Shown here: positions 17,828-26,913 of the stretch, one piece after another
Layout: the number at the start of each line of letters is the position of its first letter
Numbering within the stretch: the first letter of the stretch is position 1
Translations under genes and position numbers: made by a program
DNA from: Hellea sp.
Lineage (GTDB): Bacteria; Pseudomonadota; Alphaproteobacteria; Caulobacterales; Maricaulaceae
Assembly: GCA_023300105.1 (NCBI GenBank)
Contig: JALZWM010000065.1
Location: 1 to 45,599, forward strand
Reading direction: 5' to 3'
Length of the DNA: 45,599 bases
Notes under the pieces: model-generated
Told to the model about the DNA's origin: nothing
Database searches by the model: none
What the model saw: only the letters and a program-made list of their open reading frames with translations

Positions 17828-17866
17828 CCAGATGTAATCACCAGATGTAATCACCAGATGTAATCA
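17828..17866. repeat. Three perfect tandem copies of a 13-bp unit
   Basis: CCAGATGTAATCA occurs three times head to tail (17828-17840, 17841-17853, 17854-17866) without a mismatch, in non-coding sequence about 50 bases downstream of the tadC stop. Perfect copies imply recent slippage or selection. Confidence 0.9.
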
Positions 17867-17897
17867 TATGAATGATGACGTTAGTTTAAACCCAATA

Positions 17898-17923
17898 TCT
17901 TAACCTAGGTATTCTTAACCTAG
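17898..17923. repeat. Tandem duplication of the tadC end
   Basis: TCTTAACCTAG is present at 17898-17908 and again at 17913-17923, a 15-bp period. On the minus strand the copy in tadC reads Leu-Gly-stop (CTA GGT TAA) and the second, five codons later, repeats the same three codons in frame, so the stop is doubled. Confidence 0.75.
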
Positions 17924-18877
17924 CGCTCCGGCCATTCTCATACCCGCAGGCGTTAGAACAACAATAAACAGAACTGGTAAGAAGAACAAAATCATAGGAA
18001 CTGTTAGTTTCGCTGGCAAGGCTGCAGCCTTTTTTTCAGCCGCCAAAACACGCATCTGTCTATTTTCATTCGCCATAGTCCGCAAGGTATCACCGAGGGG
18101 CGTACCATAACGTTCAGCTTGTATCAGGGCCGTCGAAACTGATCTGATACCTGGGTGATTATTGCGTCGGGCTAAATTTTCATAGGCCATACGGCGACTT
18201 GTAAGAAATGACAATTCAGCTGTCGTTAATGAAAATTCTTCTGCGAGCTCCACTGAATTTTCAGCCATTTCTTCAGAAACTTTAGCAAAGGCAAGTTCTA
18301 CAGACATGCCAGATTCAACACAAATCAAGAGTAAGTCTAGCGCATCGGGAAAAACGGGCATAATAGAGGCCATACGTTTCCCGCCCATATTTTTAACCCA
18401 AATGGCAGGCAAATAATATCCAATAGCCACCAAGAATATTGTGGCTCCAACGCGCTGGATAAAGTCCCACTGCATGGTGTTCAAACCAATAAAGAAGATT
18501 AAACCGACTAAAAGCCCAACAATAGGCAAGCTAAACCTGAAAAAATAGAATGTATAAATCGGTTTTTGCCCCCGCAAACCGGCTTGAGCCAGTTTATCTT
18601 TGAGGTCGGAAGCTTCGAGTAATTTTTCAAGACTCAGTTTATCCACAAGGTCACGTACGAGACCCTTGCTCTCTTTTCGTAGACCCGCATTTTGGTTTAA
18701 TTGATCCAAACGACTCTGACGTAACCCATCCCGAGTATCCGCAACAGAGTTCATCCGTTTTTTAAGTTTATCACCTTCAAGTAATGGACTTATAGTTACA
18801 TAAAGAGTCGCAATCACTAACCCCGTTACAAGGAGGTAAGCCATATTTTGGAACATCGCTACTGATTGTGGATCCAT
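17915..18877 (-). CDS. tadC: Tad pilus inner membrane platform protein TadC (T2SSF family)
   Basis: 320-residue platform protein that with TadB anchors the CpaF motor. It has a membrane segment near residues 10-28, two close segments around 108-155 (FRFSLPIVGLLVGLIFFIGL and ATIFLVAIGYYLPAIWV), and one at the C-terminus (LTVPMILFFLPVLFIVVL). The cytoplasmic T2SSF helical domain contains FPDALDLLLICVESGMSVEL and the conserved ERYGTPLGDTLRTMA. It lies 10 bases after tadB and is last in the cpa/tad minus-strand operon. The final codons are tandemly duplicated past the stop. Confidence 0.93.
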   Translation of the reverse strand: MDPQSVAMFQNMAYLLVTGLVIATLYVTISPLLEGDKLKKRMNSVADTRDGLRQSRLDQLNQNAGLRKESKGLVRDLVDKLSLEKLLEASDLKDKLAQAGLRGQKPIYTFYFFRFSLPIVGLLVGLIFFIGLNTMQWDFIQRVGATIFLVAIGYYLPAIWVKNMGGKRMASIMPVFPDALDLLLICVESGMSVELAFAKVSEEMAENSVELAEEFSLTTAELSFLTSRRMAYENLARRNNHPGIRSVSTALIQAERYGTPLGDTLRTMANENRQMRVLAAEKKAAALPAKLTVPMILFFLPVLFIVVLTPAGMRMAGALG

Positions 18878-18887
18878 ACTAAGCCTC

Positions 18888-19868
18888 CTAAAACTTAAAG
18901 TTCATCATTTTACGCATCATAAGAGTCCCCATAACCATCATGGTTGCACCAATCATTAGGTTCTGATGCCCCCGTGGGGTTGTATAAAGCTCTGTCATGT
19001 AATCAGGCGCCGCAATCGTCACAAGTCCCATAACAACGATCGGAAGAGCCCCGATAATCATTGCAGACATTTTTGCTTCAGCGGAGAGAGATTTAATTTT
19101 CTCTGCCAAGAGTTTACGGCCGCGAAGAACTGATGAAAGGTTTGCGAGACTTTCCCCCAAATTACCACCCGTTGTTTTTTGGATATTCAAAACAGTCGAG
19201 AAGAAGTTAACTTCTGAAATTGGCATTCTTTCATAGAGTTGTTCCAAACAAATTTCCAAAGGAATACCTAGGCTTTCACCTTCAACAACTTTTCGAAATT
19301 CTGCACCCAATGGGTCTGGAGACTCATGCGCAATAATTTTAAGACAATCTCCAAGAGGTAGACCCGTTCGTACACCCCTTACGATAATATCCATGGCATC
19401 CGCGAATGAAGATGTAAATTTTTTCTGCCGACGATTAATGGCTGCACCTAAAATATACCTAGGAAGTCCTACACCCAAAACAATTGCCATACCTAAACAA
19501 AATAAAGGCTTGAGACCCATAACAAATGGTACGCCACCTGCGAGTACAGTGATAACTGCTGAGATGACCAGAAAAGTCTGAGGGTTCATTTTCCAATCAG
19601 CTTGTGTAAGCCGCGCGGGTAAAGCTTTTGCTTTTTTCTTCTTACTCTTTTGTTGCTCTTCAAGCTTACCAATAGAGTCTTCAATCTGCTTTCGCCGCCC
19701 GCCATTGTCTTCGACTTTTAATTTTGAAAGAAAGTTTCCAGCTGCCGTCTGCTTGCCTGAAATTTTATTAACACGGGCAGTATTACTGGGCGCCCCGTCC
19801 AAGAGTAAAAAACCAAGACAAAAAACTCCGCCTGCAGCTGCAATAGCGATGATTGTATTTGGTTCCAT
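18888..19868 (-). CDS. tadB: Tad pilus inner membrane platform protein TadB (T2SSF family)
   Basis: 326-residue partner of TadC. An N-terminal helix is followed by a basic, Lys-rich linker (residues about 35-85), two membrane segments around 97-135 and a C-terminal one (AMIIGALPIVVMGLVTIA). The T2SSF domain has FADAMDIIVRGVRTGLPLGD, ESLGIPLEICLEQL and QKTTGGNLGESLANLS, all characteristic. It starts three bases after the cpaF stop and is followed 10 bases later by tadC, consistent with one transcript. Confidence 0.94.
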   Translation of the reverse strand: MEPNTIIAIAAAGGVFCLGFLLLDGAPSNTARVNKISGKQTAAGNFLSKLKVEDNGGRRKQIEDSIGKLEEQQKSKKKKAKALPARLTQADWKMNPQTFLVISAVITVLAGGVPFVMGLKPLFCLGMAIVLGVGLPRYILGAAINRRQKKFTSSFADAMDIIVRGVRTGLPLGDCLKIIAHESPDPLGAEFRKVVEGESLGIPLEICLEQLYERMPISEVNFFSTVLNIQKTTGGNLGESLANLSSVLRGRKLLAEKIKSLSAEAKMSAMIIGALPIVVMGLVTIAAPDYMTELYTTPRGHQNLMIGATMMVMGTLMMRKMMNFKF

Positions 19869-19871
19869 GTC

Positions 19872-21284
19872 TTAGCTACCTGCCGCATCAAGAGCTTCAG
19901 CAAGATCTTTCTCAAGGTTGAAGTAACGTGCGCGGTCCCAAAAGGCTGGACGCGCAATACCTGTTGATTTGTGCTCTCCGATAATATTGCCCTGAGCATC
20001 TTCGCCGTCCATTTCATAGACAATCAAATCTTGCGTAACAATTATATCACCTTCCATGCCAATGACTTCGGTAATTCTAGTTATACGGCGAGAGCCATCC
20101 CGAAGGCGCGTTGCCTGAATGATCACATCAACTGACCCAACAATCATTTCACGAATAGTCTTCGCAGGTAGGGAGAAACCTCCCATCGTAATCATTGATT
20201 CCAAACGAGACAAAGCTTCACGAGGTGAGTTAGCATGGAGCGTTCCCATGGAACCATCATGACCCGTATTCATAGCTTGCAAGAGATCAAAGGCTTCAGG
20301 TCCCCGGACCTCACCCACGATAATACGTTCAGGGCGCATCCGCAGACAGTTTTTTACGAGGTCAGCCATTGTGACCTTACCCTTACCTTCAAGGTTGGGC
20401 GGACGTGTTTCAAGGCGTACAACATGTGGCTGTTGTAGCTGCAATTCGGCCGCATCTTCGCAGGTAATGATACGCTCATCAGGGTGAATAAACCCAGTTA
20501 AGGCATTTAACAAAGTTGTCTTACCAGAACCCGTACCGCCTGATATAACAATATTACATTGGCATGCGCCAATGATTTGAAGAACTTGTGCGCCCGCTGG
20601 CGAAATTGACCCGAAATTCACGAGATCATCTAGGCGCAGCTTATCTTTCTTAAATTTCCGAATAGTGAGAGCTGGACCATCAATAGAGAGTGGCGGCGCG
20701 ATGACGTTAACCCGAGAGCCGTCTAAAAGACGCGCGTCACAAATCGGGCTAGACTCATCAACACGTCTACCCACTTGAGACACAATTCGCTGACAAATAT
20801 TCATGAGCTGTTGATTATCGCGAAAACGGATGTTTGTTTTCTGCATTTTGCCTTCGGTTTCAATGAAAACATGCTTTGCGCCATTGACCATTATATCGGC
20901 GATATCGTCTCGCGCCAATAAAGGTTCAAGGGGCCCATAACCTAAAATATCATCACAAATTTCTACAATTAACTGGTTTTGCTCAGCGACAGATAGGCGA
21001 ACATTGCGGATCGCAATAATTTCGTCCACAATCAGTCTAATTTCTTCTCGCGCTTTATCGGATTGCATGCCAGCGAGGGCTGTAACATCAATCGTTTCAA
21101 ATAACGCATTGAAGATAGTAGACTTAGTATCATAATACTCCTCAGAAGGCTCATTACGCTGTGCCCCCGATCCCGTATTGCGAGCAGGCGTAGCAACGGC
21201 AACAGCCTTAGGCACATCAGCCTCAACCTTTGGAGGGGCCTTTAATGCGGGGCCAGCATCAGTCTCTGAACGTTTTCCGAACAT
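19872..21284 (-). CDS. cpaF: Tad pilus secretion ATPase CpaF/TadA
   Basis: Hexameric ATPase that powers Flp pilus assembly, and in Caulobacter also retraction. 470 residues. After a variable, basic-acidic N-terminal 50 residues come the [20 protein letters not shown] region, Walker [10 protein letters not shown] (249-257), the Asp box with [12 protein letters not shown], Walker [10 protein letters not shown], and the His box [13 protein letters not shown]. The order and spacing are those of the CpaF/TadA branch of secretion ATPases. Six bases separate it from cpaE. Confidence 0.96.
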   Translation of the reverse strand: MFGKRSETDAGPALKAPPKVEADVPKAVAVATPARNTGSGAQRNEPSEEYYDTKSTIFNALFETIDVTALAGMQSDKAREEIRLIVDEIIAIRNVRLSVAEQNQLIVEICDDILGYGPLEPLLARDDIADIMVNGAKHVFIETEGKMQKTNIRFRDNQQLMNICQRIVSQVGRRVDESSPICDARLLDGSRVNVIAPPLSIDGPALTIRKFKKDKLRLDDLVNFGSISPAGAQVLQIIGACQCNIVISGGTGSGKTTLLNALTGFIHPDERIITCEDAAELQLQQPHVVRLETRPPNLEGKGKVTMADLVKNCLRMRPERIIVGEVRGPEAFDLLQAMNTGHDGSMGTLHANSPREALSRLESMITMGGFSLPAKTIREMIVGSVDVIIQATRLRDGSRRITRITEVIGMEGDIIVTQDLIVYEMDGEDAQGNIIGEHKSTGIARPAFWDRARYFNLEKDLAEALDAAGS

Positions 21285-21290
21285 AAGCGG

Positions 21291-22883
21291 TTAAGCCTCT
21301 TTTTTCTTAAAGGAGAAACGGGGTTTTCCACCATCTGAGGAAGGGGCTTTTCCTTTGGATAATTTATCCATAAAGGAACGGCTTCGTCCTTCCATATCTG
21401 GCTGCTGACTCTCATACTGTCCCGTTTTTAATCGTCTTGCGATATATGAAAGGCCTTTTACGGCTTGGCTCGCGCCTTTAACATCCGCCAGCATTTTACC
21501 TTCATTCGCAGCTTCAAGGTAACTATCAGGGTCAAACCCAAGAACGAGAGCTGGCTCTAAACCAACAGCTACAGCAAAATCTTTTATTGATATTTCACCG
21601 GATTTACTCATCCCAGTTTTATTTAATATTAAAATGGGGTCACTATCGTTAGGGCGTTGTACCTTTAGAAAATCTATAAGATTTTTTGTATTCCTTAGAC
21701 TTGCCAAATCAGGCGTTGCTGTAACGACAACATCATCAACACTTGTGAGAATATTTGTCGTCCATTCCATCCACTGATGGGGCATGTCCAACAAAGACAA
21801 TGGGCTAATCCCTCTAACCGCATCGACCACAGCCTCGTAAGCCGATGAATCAAGAATAGGTTTCTGTTGTAAAGAACCTGCTGTTGGTAGAATTGAAAGT
21901 TTGGGCGTATGCCTAATCATAATACGGTCAAGCAAAGTTTCATCTAAACGTTCGGGTTCTGCAAGAGCTTCTTCAAGTCCCTGACTATTATCATAGGCAA
22001 AATCAAGACCCGTAGTACCCCAAGATGCGTCTAAATCAACCAATGCAGTTTCCTGATGGATATTTTCAGATAAACACCATGCAATATTATGTGCTAAAGT
22101 GGAGGAACCGACACCGCCTTTTGCACCAAAAAATGCAGCTACGCGTCCAATATATGGCTTGTCCGGATCTGAATAAAGTTCAGCAAGGGACCTAATTAAA
22201 TTTATGGGATGAAAAGGCGGGACAAGGTAATCACTAATACCTTTTTCCATCAGCTGACGATAGAGACGAATGTCATTCGTTGCTCCGATCATTACAACTT
22301 TTGTTCCAGCATCACAAACAGACGCAAGTTGTTCAAGTTGCGCAAAGAGCTCTTGTCCACGCATACCCGATTCAATCAAAATAAGGCCTGGCGTATTTTC
22401 CTTATGATAAAATTCAATCGCAGATGATAATCCGCCCATATAAATTTTAACATTCGTGCGCTTCATGCGCCAGTCGCGCGTTGTTTCATTGATAACGGCT
22501 GCCGTTTCTTGGCGGTCGCAAAATGCATGTATAGAAATCTGAGGAAGGGCTTTATCGCCACCTTCTTTTGCAATTTCTTCTCTATGCATGAGAGGCATAG
22601 GTGCGTGGGATGGCATAGGTGCGTGCATCGGAGCATGAGACGGCACAGCGTATTGTGCAACCTGCTGCATCGGCGGCATATGTTGCATTGGAGGCGCGAG
22701 TTGTTGCATCGGCGGAGCAGGCACCATCTGCGGTACAGCATGTTGAGCTGGATTTGGCATGTGTTGCTGTTGCTGTTGCGGTTGCTGTTGCGGCGCTGGC
22801 ATAGGCCGCATAGGCGCAGGGGAAGGAGTCGCCCTAGGCGTTGGTGAACTCATTTGCGGTGGTCTTTGTGTCATAGCATTCAT
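21291..22883 (-). CDS. cpaE: Pilus localisation ATPase CpaE/TadZ with long low-complexity N-terminus
   Basis: MinD/ParA-type protein that places the Tad machine, usually at a pole. The core has a receiver-like domain (about 115-240, ISIHAFCDRQETAAVINET and VVMIGATNDIRLYRQLMEKG) and an ATPase domain with the deviant Walker A GAKGGVGSST near residue 255 and VDLDASWGTTGLDF. The first 100 residues are made almost only of Met, Pro, Gln, His and Ala, with short repeats such as HAPM and PPMQ. This is far longer and more His/Met-rich than a usual N-terminal linker. The protein is 530 residues. A second Met four codons in is an alternative start. Confidence 0.93.
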   Translation of the reverse strand: MNAMTQRPPQMSSPTPRATPSPAPMRPMPAPQQQPQQQQQHMPNPAQHAVPQMVPAPPMQQLAPPMQHMPPMQQVAQYAVPSHAPMHAPMPSHAPMPLMHREEIAKEGGDKALPQISIHAFCDRQETAAVINETTRDWRMKRTNVKIYMGGLSSAIEFYHKENTPGLILIESGMRGQELFAQLEQLASVCDAGTKVVMIGATNDIRLYRQLMEKGISDYLVPPFHPINLIRSLAELYSDPDKPYIGRVAAFFGAKGGVGSSTLAHNIAWCLSENIHQETALVDLDASWGTTGLDFAYDNSQGLEEALAEPERLDETLLDRIMIRHTPKLSILPTAGSLQQKPILDSSAYEAVVDAVRGISPLSLLDMPHQWMEWTTNILTSVDDVVVTATPDLASLRNTKNLIDFLKVQRPNDSDPILILNKTGMSKSGEISIKDFAVAVGLEPALVLGFDPDSYLEAANEGKMLADVKGASQAVKGLSYIARRLKTGQYESQQPDMEGRSRSFMDKLSKGKAPSSDGGKPRFSFKKKEA

Positions 22884-22897
22884 CCGATAAGTTCTAT

Positions 22898-23572
22898 CTA
22901 TTCGTCTACTTTAATGTCTTGGCGATCAGGCAACTCAGAAGCAGTGTTCTCACCCTCAATATATTTGCCATAGACTGTTTGGCGTCTTTGAGAATCAGGC
23001 GCTCCTAAGTCATATGGTTGAATTAATTGTCTCGGGTCCTGGATCATTGCAGCCAGATTTGAAGACTGAGAACACCCATAACTAGAATAAGGTTGATTAT
23101 TATAAGTGTTGGACAAGTCACTGAAATCTCGACAATCTTGCGGCACTGTTTTCAGTGTACGATAGGATACGACTACGGGTGCTGGCGCACCATATGCTGT
23201 TTGATATTGCCCCATTTGAACAGGTGCTCCGTGGCTACCAATTTGTCTCAAACGCTGTCGAATTAAATTCCTTGCTTGTTGAGCCCCGATACCATTAGCT
23301 GATGAAGACGGAATATTAATATATACTGGGCCATCCCCTTTTTGCGAATAAGCCTGTAAAAATTGCGTTACAGCAACGTTGTCACGGGCTGAAAGCTCAA
23401 GGCCTGTAGGGCGCGTATAAAGTTCTAATCTTTCGATGGATTCAGCAATTTGTATTTTGTTACGAAATGGCGTCGGGCCAGTTGACGGCATTGGTGTTTG
23501 ACACCCCGACATTATAACAGATAAAAATCCAATTGAGATCAGAGTTTTAATTTTTCTATGTGATTTTTTCAC
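22898..23572 (-). CDS. cpaD: CpaD pilus assembly lipoprotein
   Basis: 224-residue lipoprotein, signal peptide then lipobox IMSGC (lipidated Cys near 23). The CpaD family pattern is seen: a strand rich region with ARDNVAVTQFLQAYSQKGDG, then GIGAQQARNLIRQRLRQIG, VVVSYRTLKTVPQDCRDFSD, and YGCSQSSNLAAMIQDPRQLI, followed by the PRQL-x-PYDLGAPDSQRRQ stretch. It probably assists the CpaC secretin at the outer membrane. It lies 10 bases after cpaC and 14 before cpaE. Confidence 0.92.
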   Translation of the reverse strand: MKKSHRKIKTLISIGFLSVIMSGCQTPMPSTGPTPFRNKIQIAESIERLELYTRPTGLELSARDNVAVTQFLQAYSQKGDGPVYINIPSSSANGIGAQQARNLIRQRLRQIGSHGAPVQMGQYQTAYGAPAPVVVSYRTLKTVPQDCRDFSDLSNTYNNQPYSSYGCSQSSNLAAMIQDPRQLIQPYDLGAPDSQRRQTVYGKYIEGENTASELPDRQDIKVDE

Positions 23573-23582
23573 GATATTCTCC

Positions 23583-25061
23583 CTAATCTACAACATGGCC
23601 AAACGGCCCGGACAAACTATCAGCCGCGATTTTAGGACGGCCATTCGCGGCATAAACTTTATTCAATTTACCAAAGAGTAGATTATCAAAGTCGTTCGCA
23701 GGTACGAATCCATCAAGTGGAGTTTGTAATTTATCGGGATGGGTTGGGTCTACAAGGTAAGGCGTTACAATAACGACAAGTTCACTTTGTGTCGTAATGT
23801 CATCGCGGTTTCTAAATAGAGCTCCAAATCCAGGGATATCCTTTGCTCCAGGAATACCATCCGAAGCCTGACGGCTTTCTTCACGAATAAGGCCCGCGAT
23901 TACGAGACTACCGCCAGCGGGTAATTCAACAACTGTATTTGCGCGGCGCACTCTCAAACCTAAAATGTCGGACGATAAACCGCCAGTCTCAAAAGAACCT
24001 TCTGTTGTTGGTTCAGAAACTTCAGTTGAAATATTTAATGAAATTCTATTTTCGCTTAGCACAACAGGTGTGAAACCAAGAGAAACACCATAAGGTCTGA
24101 ACTCAAATTCCTGCTGCAATCTTCCACTATCATCTACAAATACATCAGTCAAAAGTGGGAATTCACCCCCAGACAAGAAGTTTGCTGTTTCGCCAGAAAT
24201 AGCTGTCAAAGTGGGTTCAGCCAAAGTTCGAATTAAGCCGACCCGTTCAAGAGCCTGTAATGAACTTGAAAAAGACGTTAAATCCCCGCCGCCCGAATTA
24301 TTAAAGACATTTGACCCAGAAAGTCCCGCACCCGGGTTCAAACCCGCATTACTGACTAATGAAACCGTTGATTCGCCTAATTGACCAATTGCGCTAAGAT
24401 TTATACCTAATTGCTTCGTAACTGAACGCTGCATTTCGACAATACGAACTTTAAGAAGAACCTGATCTTTGCCCTCAATAGACATTAAGTTCACGATCTC
24501 GCCATCGTTTCCGCCTTCGGTTGTCTCATCTAACCAAAGAGACGCCAATTTTTCGATCCGGTTAGACATTGCGGCATTTTTGACTGACCCTGTCAGTAAT
24601 ATATTATTATTAACAGCTTGAACTTCTACAGTTCCATTATCGGCGTGTTGAGAAATGAGCGACTTCAAACCATTTATATCGCGTTCAACACGAATATCTA
24701 AACTTAAAAGCTCTTGCCCCCCATGTCCGTAAAAATAAGCATTCGTTTGACCCGGCTGCTTACCAATAAGGACTGCGCGGTGAGATGTATGAATAACGGA
24801 TTCAACAATATCCGGATTGGATACAATGACGTCCATCATCTCTTGTGGCAGTTCAATCACAGTTGATTTGGAATATGGAAGAACGATTGAACGTGTATTC
24901 GCGCCTTGACCAGGCGATTGAATACTAATTCCAGACGCTGACGCGTTTTGAATGTGGCTGTAAGAGCGTGTGCCCGCATCAGCAATGGGTGTCACCACTG
25001 AAGGTAGCATGAAAGCTGCAGCAACACCAAAGGCGACAGTATAAAGTAACTTACTTTTCAT
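23583..25061 (-). CDS. cpaC: Tad pilus secretin CpaC/RcpA
   Basis: Outer membrane channel for the Flp pilus. 492 residues with a signal peptide (cleavage after ADA). An N-terminal pilus domain (IELPQEMMDVIVSNPDIVES, then VLIGKQPGQTNAYFYG), a BON-like domain (LTGSVKNAAMSNRIEKLASL) and the C-terminal secretin domain (QVLLKVRIVEMQRSVTKQLG; LAEPTLTAISGETANFLSGG; VELPAGGSLVIAGLIREE) are in the normal order. A Gly/Ser/Asn-rich gate loop lies between (about 233-260). It begins one base after the cpaB stop. Confidence 0.95.
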   Translation of the reverse strand: MKSKLLYTVAFGVAAAFMLPSVVTPIADAGTRSYSHIQNASASGISIQSPGQGANTRSIVLPYSKSTVIELPQEMMDVIVSNPDIVESVIHTSHRAVLIGKQPGQTNAYFYGHGGQELLSLDIRVERDINGLKSLISQHADNGTVEVQAVNNNILLTGSVKNAAMSNRIEKLASLWLDETTEGGNDGEIVNLMSIEGKDQVLLKVRIVEMQRSVTKQLGINLSAIGQLGESTVSLVSNAGLNPGAGLSGSNVFNNSGGGDLTSFSSSLQALERVGLIRTLAEPTLTAISGETANFLSGGEFPLLTDVFVDDSGRLQQEFEFRPYGVSLGFTPVVLSENRISLNISTEVSEPTTEGSFETGGLSSDILGLRVRRANTVVELPAGGSLVIAGLIREESRQASDGIPGAKDIPGFGALFRNRDDITTQSELVVIVTPYLVDPTHPDKLQTPLDGFVPANDFDNLLFGKLNKVYAANGRPKIAADSLSGPFGHVVD

Positions 25062-25062
25062 A

Positions 25063-25905
25063 TTATTGACCTCTAACCGCTACTTGTTGAGGCTGGCCAC
25101 CCCGATAAACCGTCAATGATGATTCGGTTGCAACTACATCTTTTTGTTCTTTGGCACTGCTTCTTGCACGTGCGTGACTGCGTATAATGCCTCTTAATGT
25201 CAGGCTTAAATCACCTTTAGAGACTGATTGCTGAAGTAACTCAGAATCGTCTTGTGACATTTCAAAGGTTGCCGTTGAACCAATAACGGTAGCCCCGCCT
25301 TCAACGCCAGTTGAATAGGTTTGGTCAATCGCCAAAACATGTACATTTTCAAAAATCGTATCTGCGATAAAGATACGTTCATTTTGGGTAGAATTAGTTT
25401 GAATTGTGGGTGGCTGAATAGTCTGCGTCAAAATTATATCAACTCTATCGCCAGGCTGTATAAATCCACCGGCCGCAGTATCTACGGAAATTCGAGTTGT
25501 TACAGCCCGCATACCTGGCTTCAAAAGGGCCGCCATGACACCTGAACCACCTGCTTTAACAAGTTTGCTCTCGCTGATAGGCTCACCTTCTAGAATTGGA
25601 GACCTTACAATAGCTCGATCCAACTCATCAATCGCTTCAGGTCTTAAATCGTTAGAAATAAGTGAGGGCGTCAAGGCCTCTGCAGGCCATTGTTTCCACT
25701 TGACTGTTTGGCCTGATACTCGTGAACCGAGACTCATGTTCTGCGCGGCCACCAATACATCAACATATTCAACTTTTTCTATGATTGTTTCGGGCGTACC
25801 AACTGCCTCAATCACCGTAGGAGCACCTAGTTTTTTTACCTGCGTGAAAACTACGATTGCAGCAACGGCGAGTCCTGCAATTAAAAATGTTCGTCTCTTA
25901 TCCAT
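25063..25905 (-). CDS. cpaB: Tad pilus assembly protein CpaB/RcpC
   Basis: 280-residue periplasmic protein held by one N-terminal helix (TFLIAGLAVAAIVVFTQV). It carries an SAF domain (VDVLVAAQNMSLGSRVSGQT), then an RcpC-like region (MRAVTTRISVDTAAGGFIQP, GDRVDIILTQTI), and ends in a TLRGIIRSHARARSS segment. The family is thought to bind peptidoglycan and gate or stabilise the secretin. Upstream there are 123 bases to cpaA, so cpaB may begin its own transcript. Confidence 0.92.
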   Translation of the reverse strand: MDKRRTFLIAGLAVAAIVVFTQVKKLGAPTVIEAVGTPETIIEKVEYVDVLVAAQNMSLGSRVSGQTVKWKQWPAEALTPSLISNDLRPEAIDELDRAIVRSPILEGEPISESKLVKAGGSGVMAALLKPGMRAVTTRISVDTAAGGFIQPGDRVDIILTQTIQPPTIQTNSTQNERIFIADTIFENVHVLAIDQTYSTGVEGGATVIGSTATFEMSQDDSELLQQSVSKGDLSLTLRGIIRSHARARSSAKEQKDVVATESSLTVYRGGQPQQVAVRGQ

Positions 25906-26028
25906 TATTCCTCACAAGGTCATCATTCTCCACCATTTTGGAGGTGATTTGATAATTCATGGTTAATTTATAGAAAATGCTTACAAATAAAGTGTTAACA
26001 TAAGTCTTAATATAATGATTTAAACGTC

Positions 26029-26535
26029 TCATAGACCAACAGCTGTCAGAAAAATTTGACTTTGAGGCAATGTAATTAAAGCTCCAGCTGCCAATGCGAG
26101 ACCATAAGGCATTTTTTTTTCATCTTTGAACATTTTATATGCCCAAGGCGCCGTAAGGATTCGCACGGGTATGAATTTACGCCCAATAATCAAGCCTAGA
26201 GCAATGGCCGCCCCGATCAAAGTCGTGTTCAAAACGTAAACAGTGGCATCAGCCCATTGCCACCAAAGACCCGTTGCCGCCATAAGTTTTGCATCACCGC
26301 CGCCTAGCCAGCCAAATGCAAACATGGCGAAACCGCCTAAGAAAAAGGCTAGGCCAACTAAAATATGGGTGCCGAAGTCTGGCCAGCCAGGCCACACAAA
26401 CGGTATCACAACGAAAAAGCTGGCCGTTAATGCAAGGCTGATCCAATTAGGAATTGTCATTGTTGTTGCATCTTTAAATGCGGCTATAAACATAGCAGAT
26501 GCAAATATGACAACAATTATAAAAGCTAAAAACAT
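26029..26535 (-). CDS. cpaA: Prepilin peptidase CpaA/TadV
   Basis: Aspartic membrane protease that cleaves Flp and TadE-type prepilins. 168 residues with five or six hydrophobic segments. The two catalytic Asp are in FKDATTMTIPNW (near residue 22) and in the GGGDAK motif (variant of GxGD, near 75), spaced as in A24A peptidases lacking the methylase domain. TGGAGTGATAG precedes the ATG as ribosome site. It follows the flp genes and precedes cpaB, as in Caulobacter. Confidence 0.93.
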   Translation of the reverse strand: MFLAFIIVVIFASAMFIAAFKDATTMTIPNWISLALTASFFVVIPFVWPGWPDFGTHILVGLAFFLGGFAMFAFGWLGGGDAKLMAATGLWWQWADATVYVLNTTLIGAAIALGLIIGRKFIPVRILTAPWAYKMFKDEKKMPYGLALAAGALITLPQSQIFLTAVGL

Positions 26536-26664
26536 TCTATCACTCCAACATTTCTGTCAGTTGGATAATATGAATCTACTTAATATTTTGTTTCAATAAG
26601 ATGGAGTTTGTTCAAGAAATTATCCTCGTTTACATACAGGATATCAATTTCTTGTAAAAAATAT

Positions 26665-26820
26665 TTAGTTCATTGCGGTGTTAACTCGCTCGAACATAGT
26701 ATTGACTGAATCGGTTACAGCAATGGAACTGCTAACGAGAGCAAAAGCAATAACGGTTGCTATGAGGCCATATTCGATGGCGGTAGCACCAGAAATATCT
26801 TCGATATATGCCTTAAACAT
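26665..26820 (-). CDS. Flp family type IVb pilin (copy 1)
   Basis: 51-residue prepilin: MFKAYIEDISGATAIEYGLI then a hydrophobic helix (ATVIAFALVSSSIAV). CpaA should cleave at the Gly before ATAIEYG, leaving Ala or Thr first and Glu at position 5 in the usual counting. The C-terminus (DSVNTMFERVNTAMN) is short and has no Phe-rich end. It is shorter and less like the consensus than the second copy, and probably a minor or alternative pilin. It lies downstream of a hairpin that follows copy 2. Confidence 0.93.
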   Translation of the reverse strand: MFKAYIEDISGATAIEYGLIATVIAFALVSSSIAVTDSVNTMFERVNTAMN

Positions 26821-26874
26821 GGAACCTACCGCTAAAATAGTACGAAAAATATCGCCTTAAAAGGCAAAAGATAT

Positions 26875-26896
26875 GTAGGCCGCCTAAGCGGCCTAC
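26875..26896 (-). terminator. Hairpin between the two flp pilin genes
   Basis: GTAGGCCGC (26875-26883) pairs perfectly with GCGGCCTAC (26888-26896) with a CTAA loop, 18 bases after the stop of pilin copy 2. The minus strand shows only ATATCTTTTGCC after it, no clean T tract. It could act as partial terminator or as a 3' stabiliser, making copy 2 the more abundant message. Confidence 0.65.
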
Positions 26897-26913
26897 AAAT
26901 AAATCATTACAAT

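Larger units (their letters stand above)
17327..17914. other. Gene-poor gap between tadD and tadC
   Basis: About 590 bases with no convincing gene on either strand. It holds a short open stretch on the minus strand (17447-17533) that reads like the end of a lost protein, a triple 13-bp tandem repeat (17828-17866), and a 15-bp tandem duplication at its right border that copies the end and stop of tadC. The base composition is not strikingly different from neighbours. It may be the remains of a decayed gene. Confidence 0.5.

Noticed and set aside
22463-22847. Arg/Leu/Cys/His-rich frames over the CpaE N-terminus on both strands
   Set aside because: They arise from the repetitive Met/Pro/Gln/His coding sequence of cpaE and have no independent start signals.
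25990-26025. CtrA-like TTAA pair upstream of cpaB (TTAACATAAGTCTTAA)
   Set aside because: The spacer between TTAA half-sites is eight bases, not the seven of the CtrA consensus, so I do not call a site.
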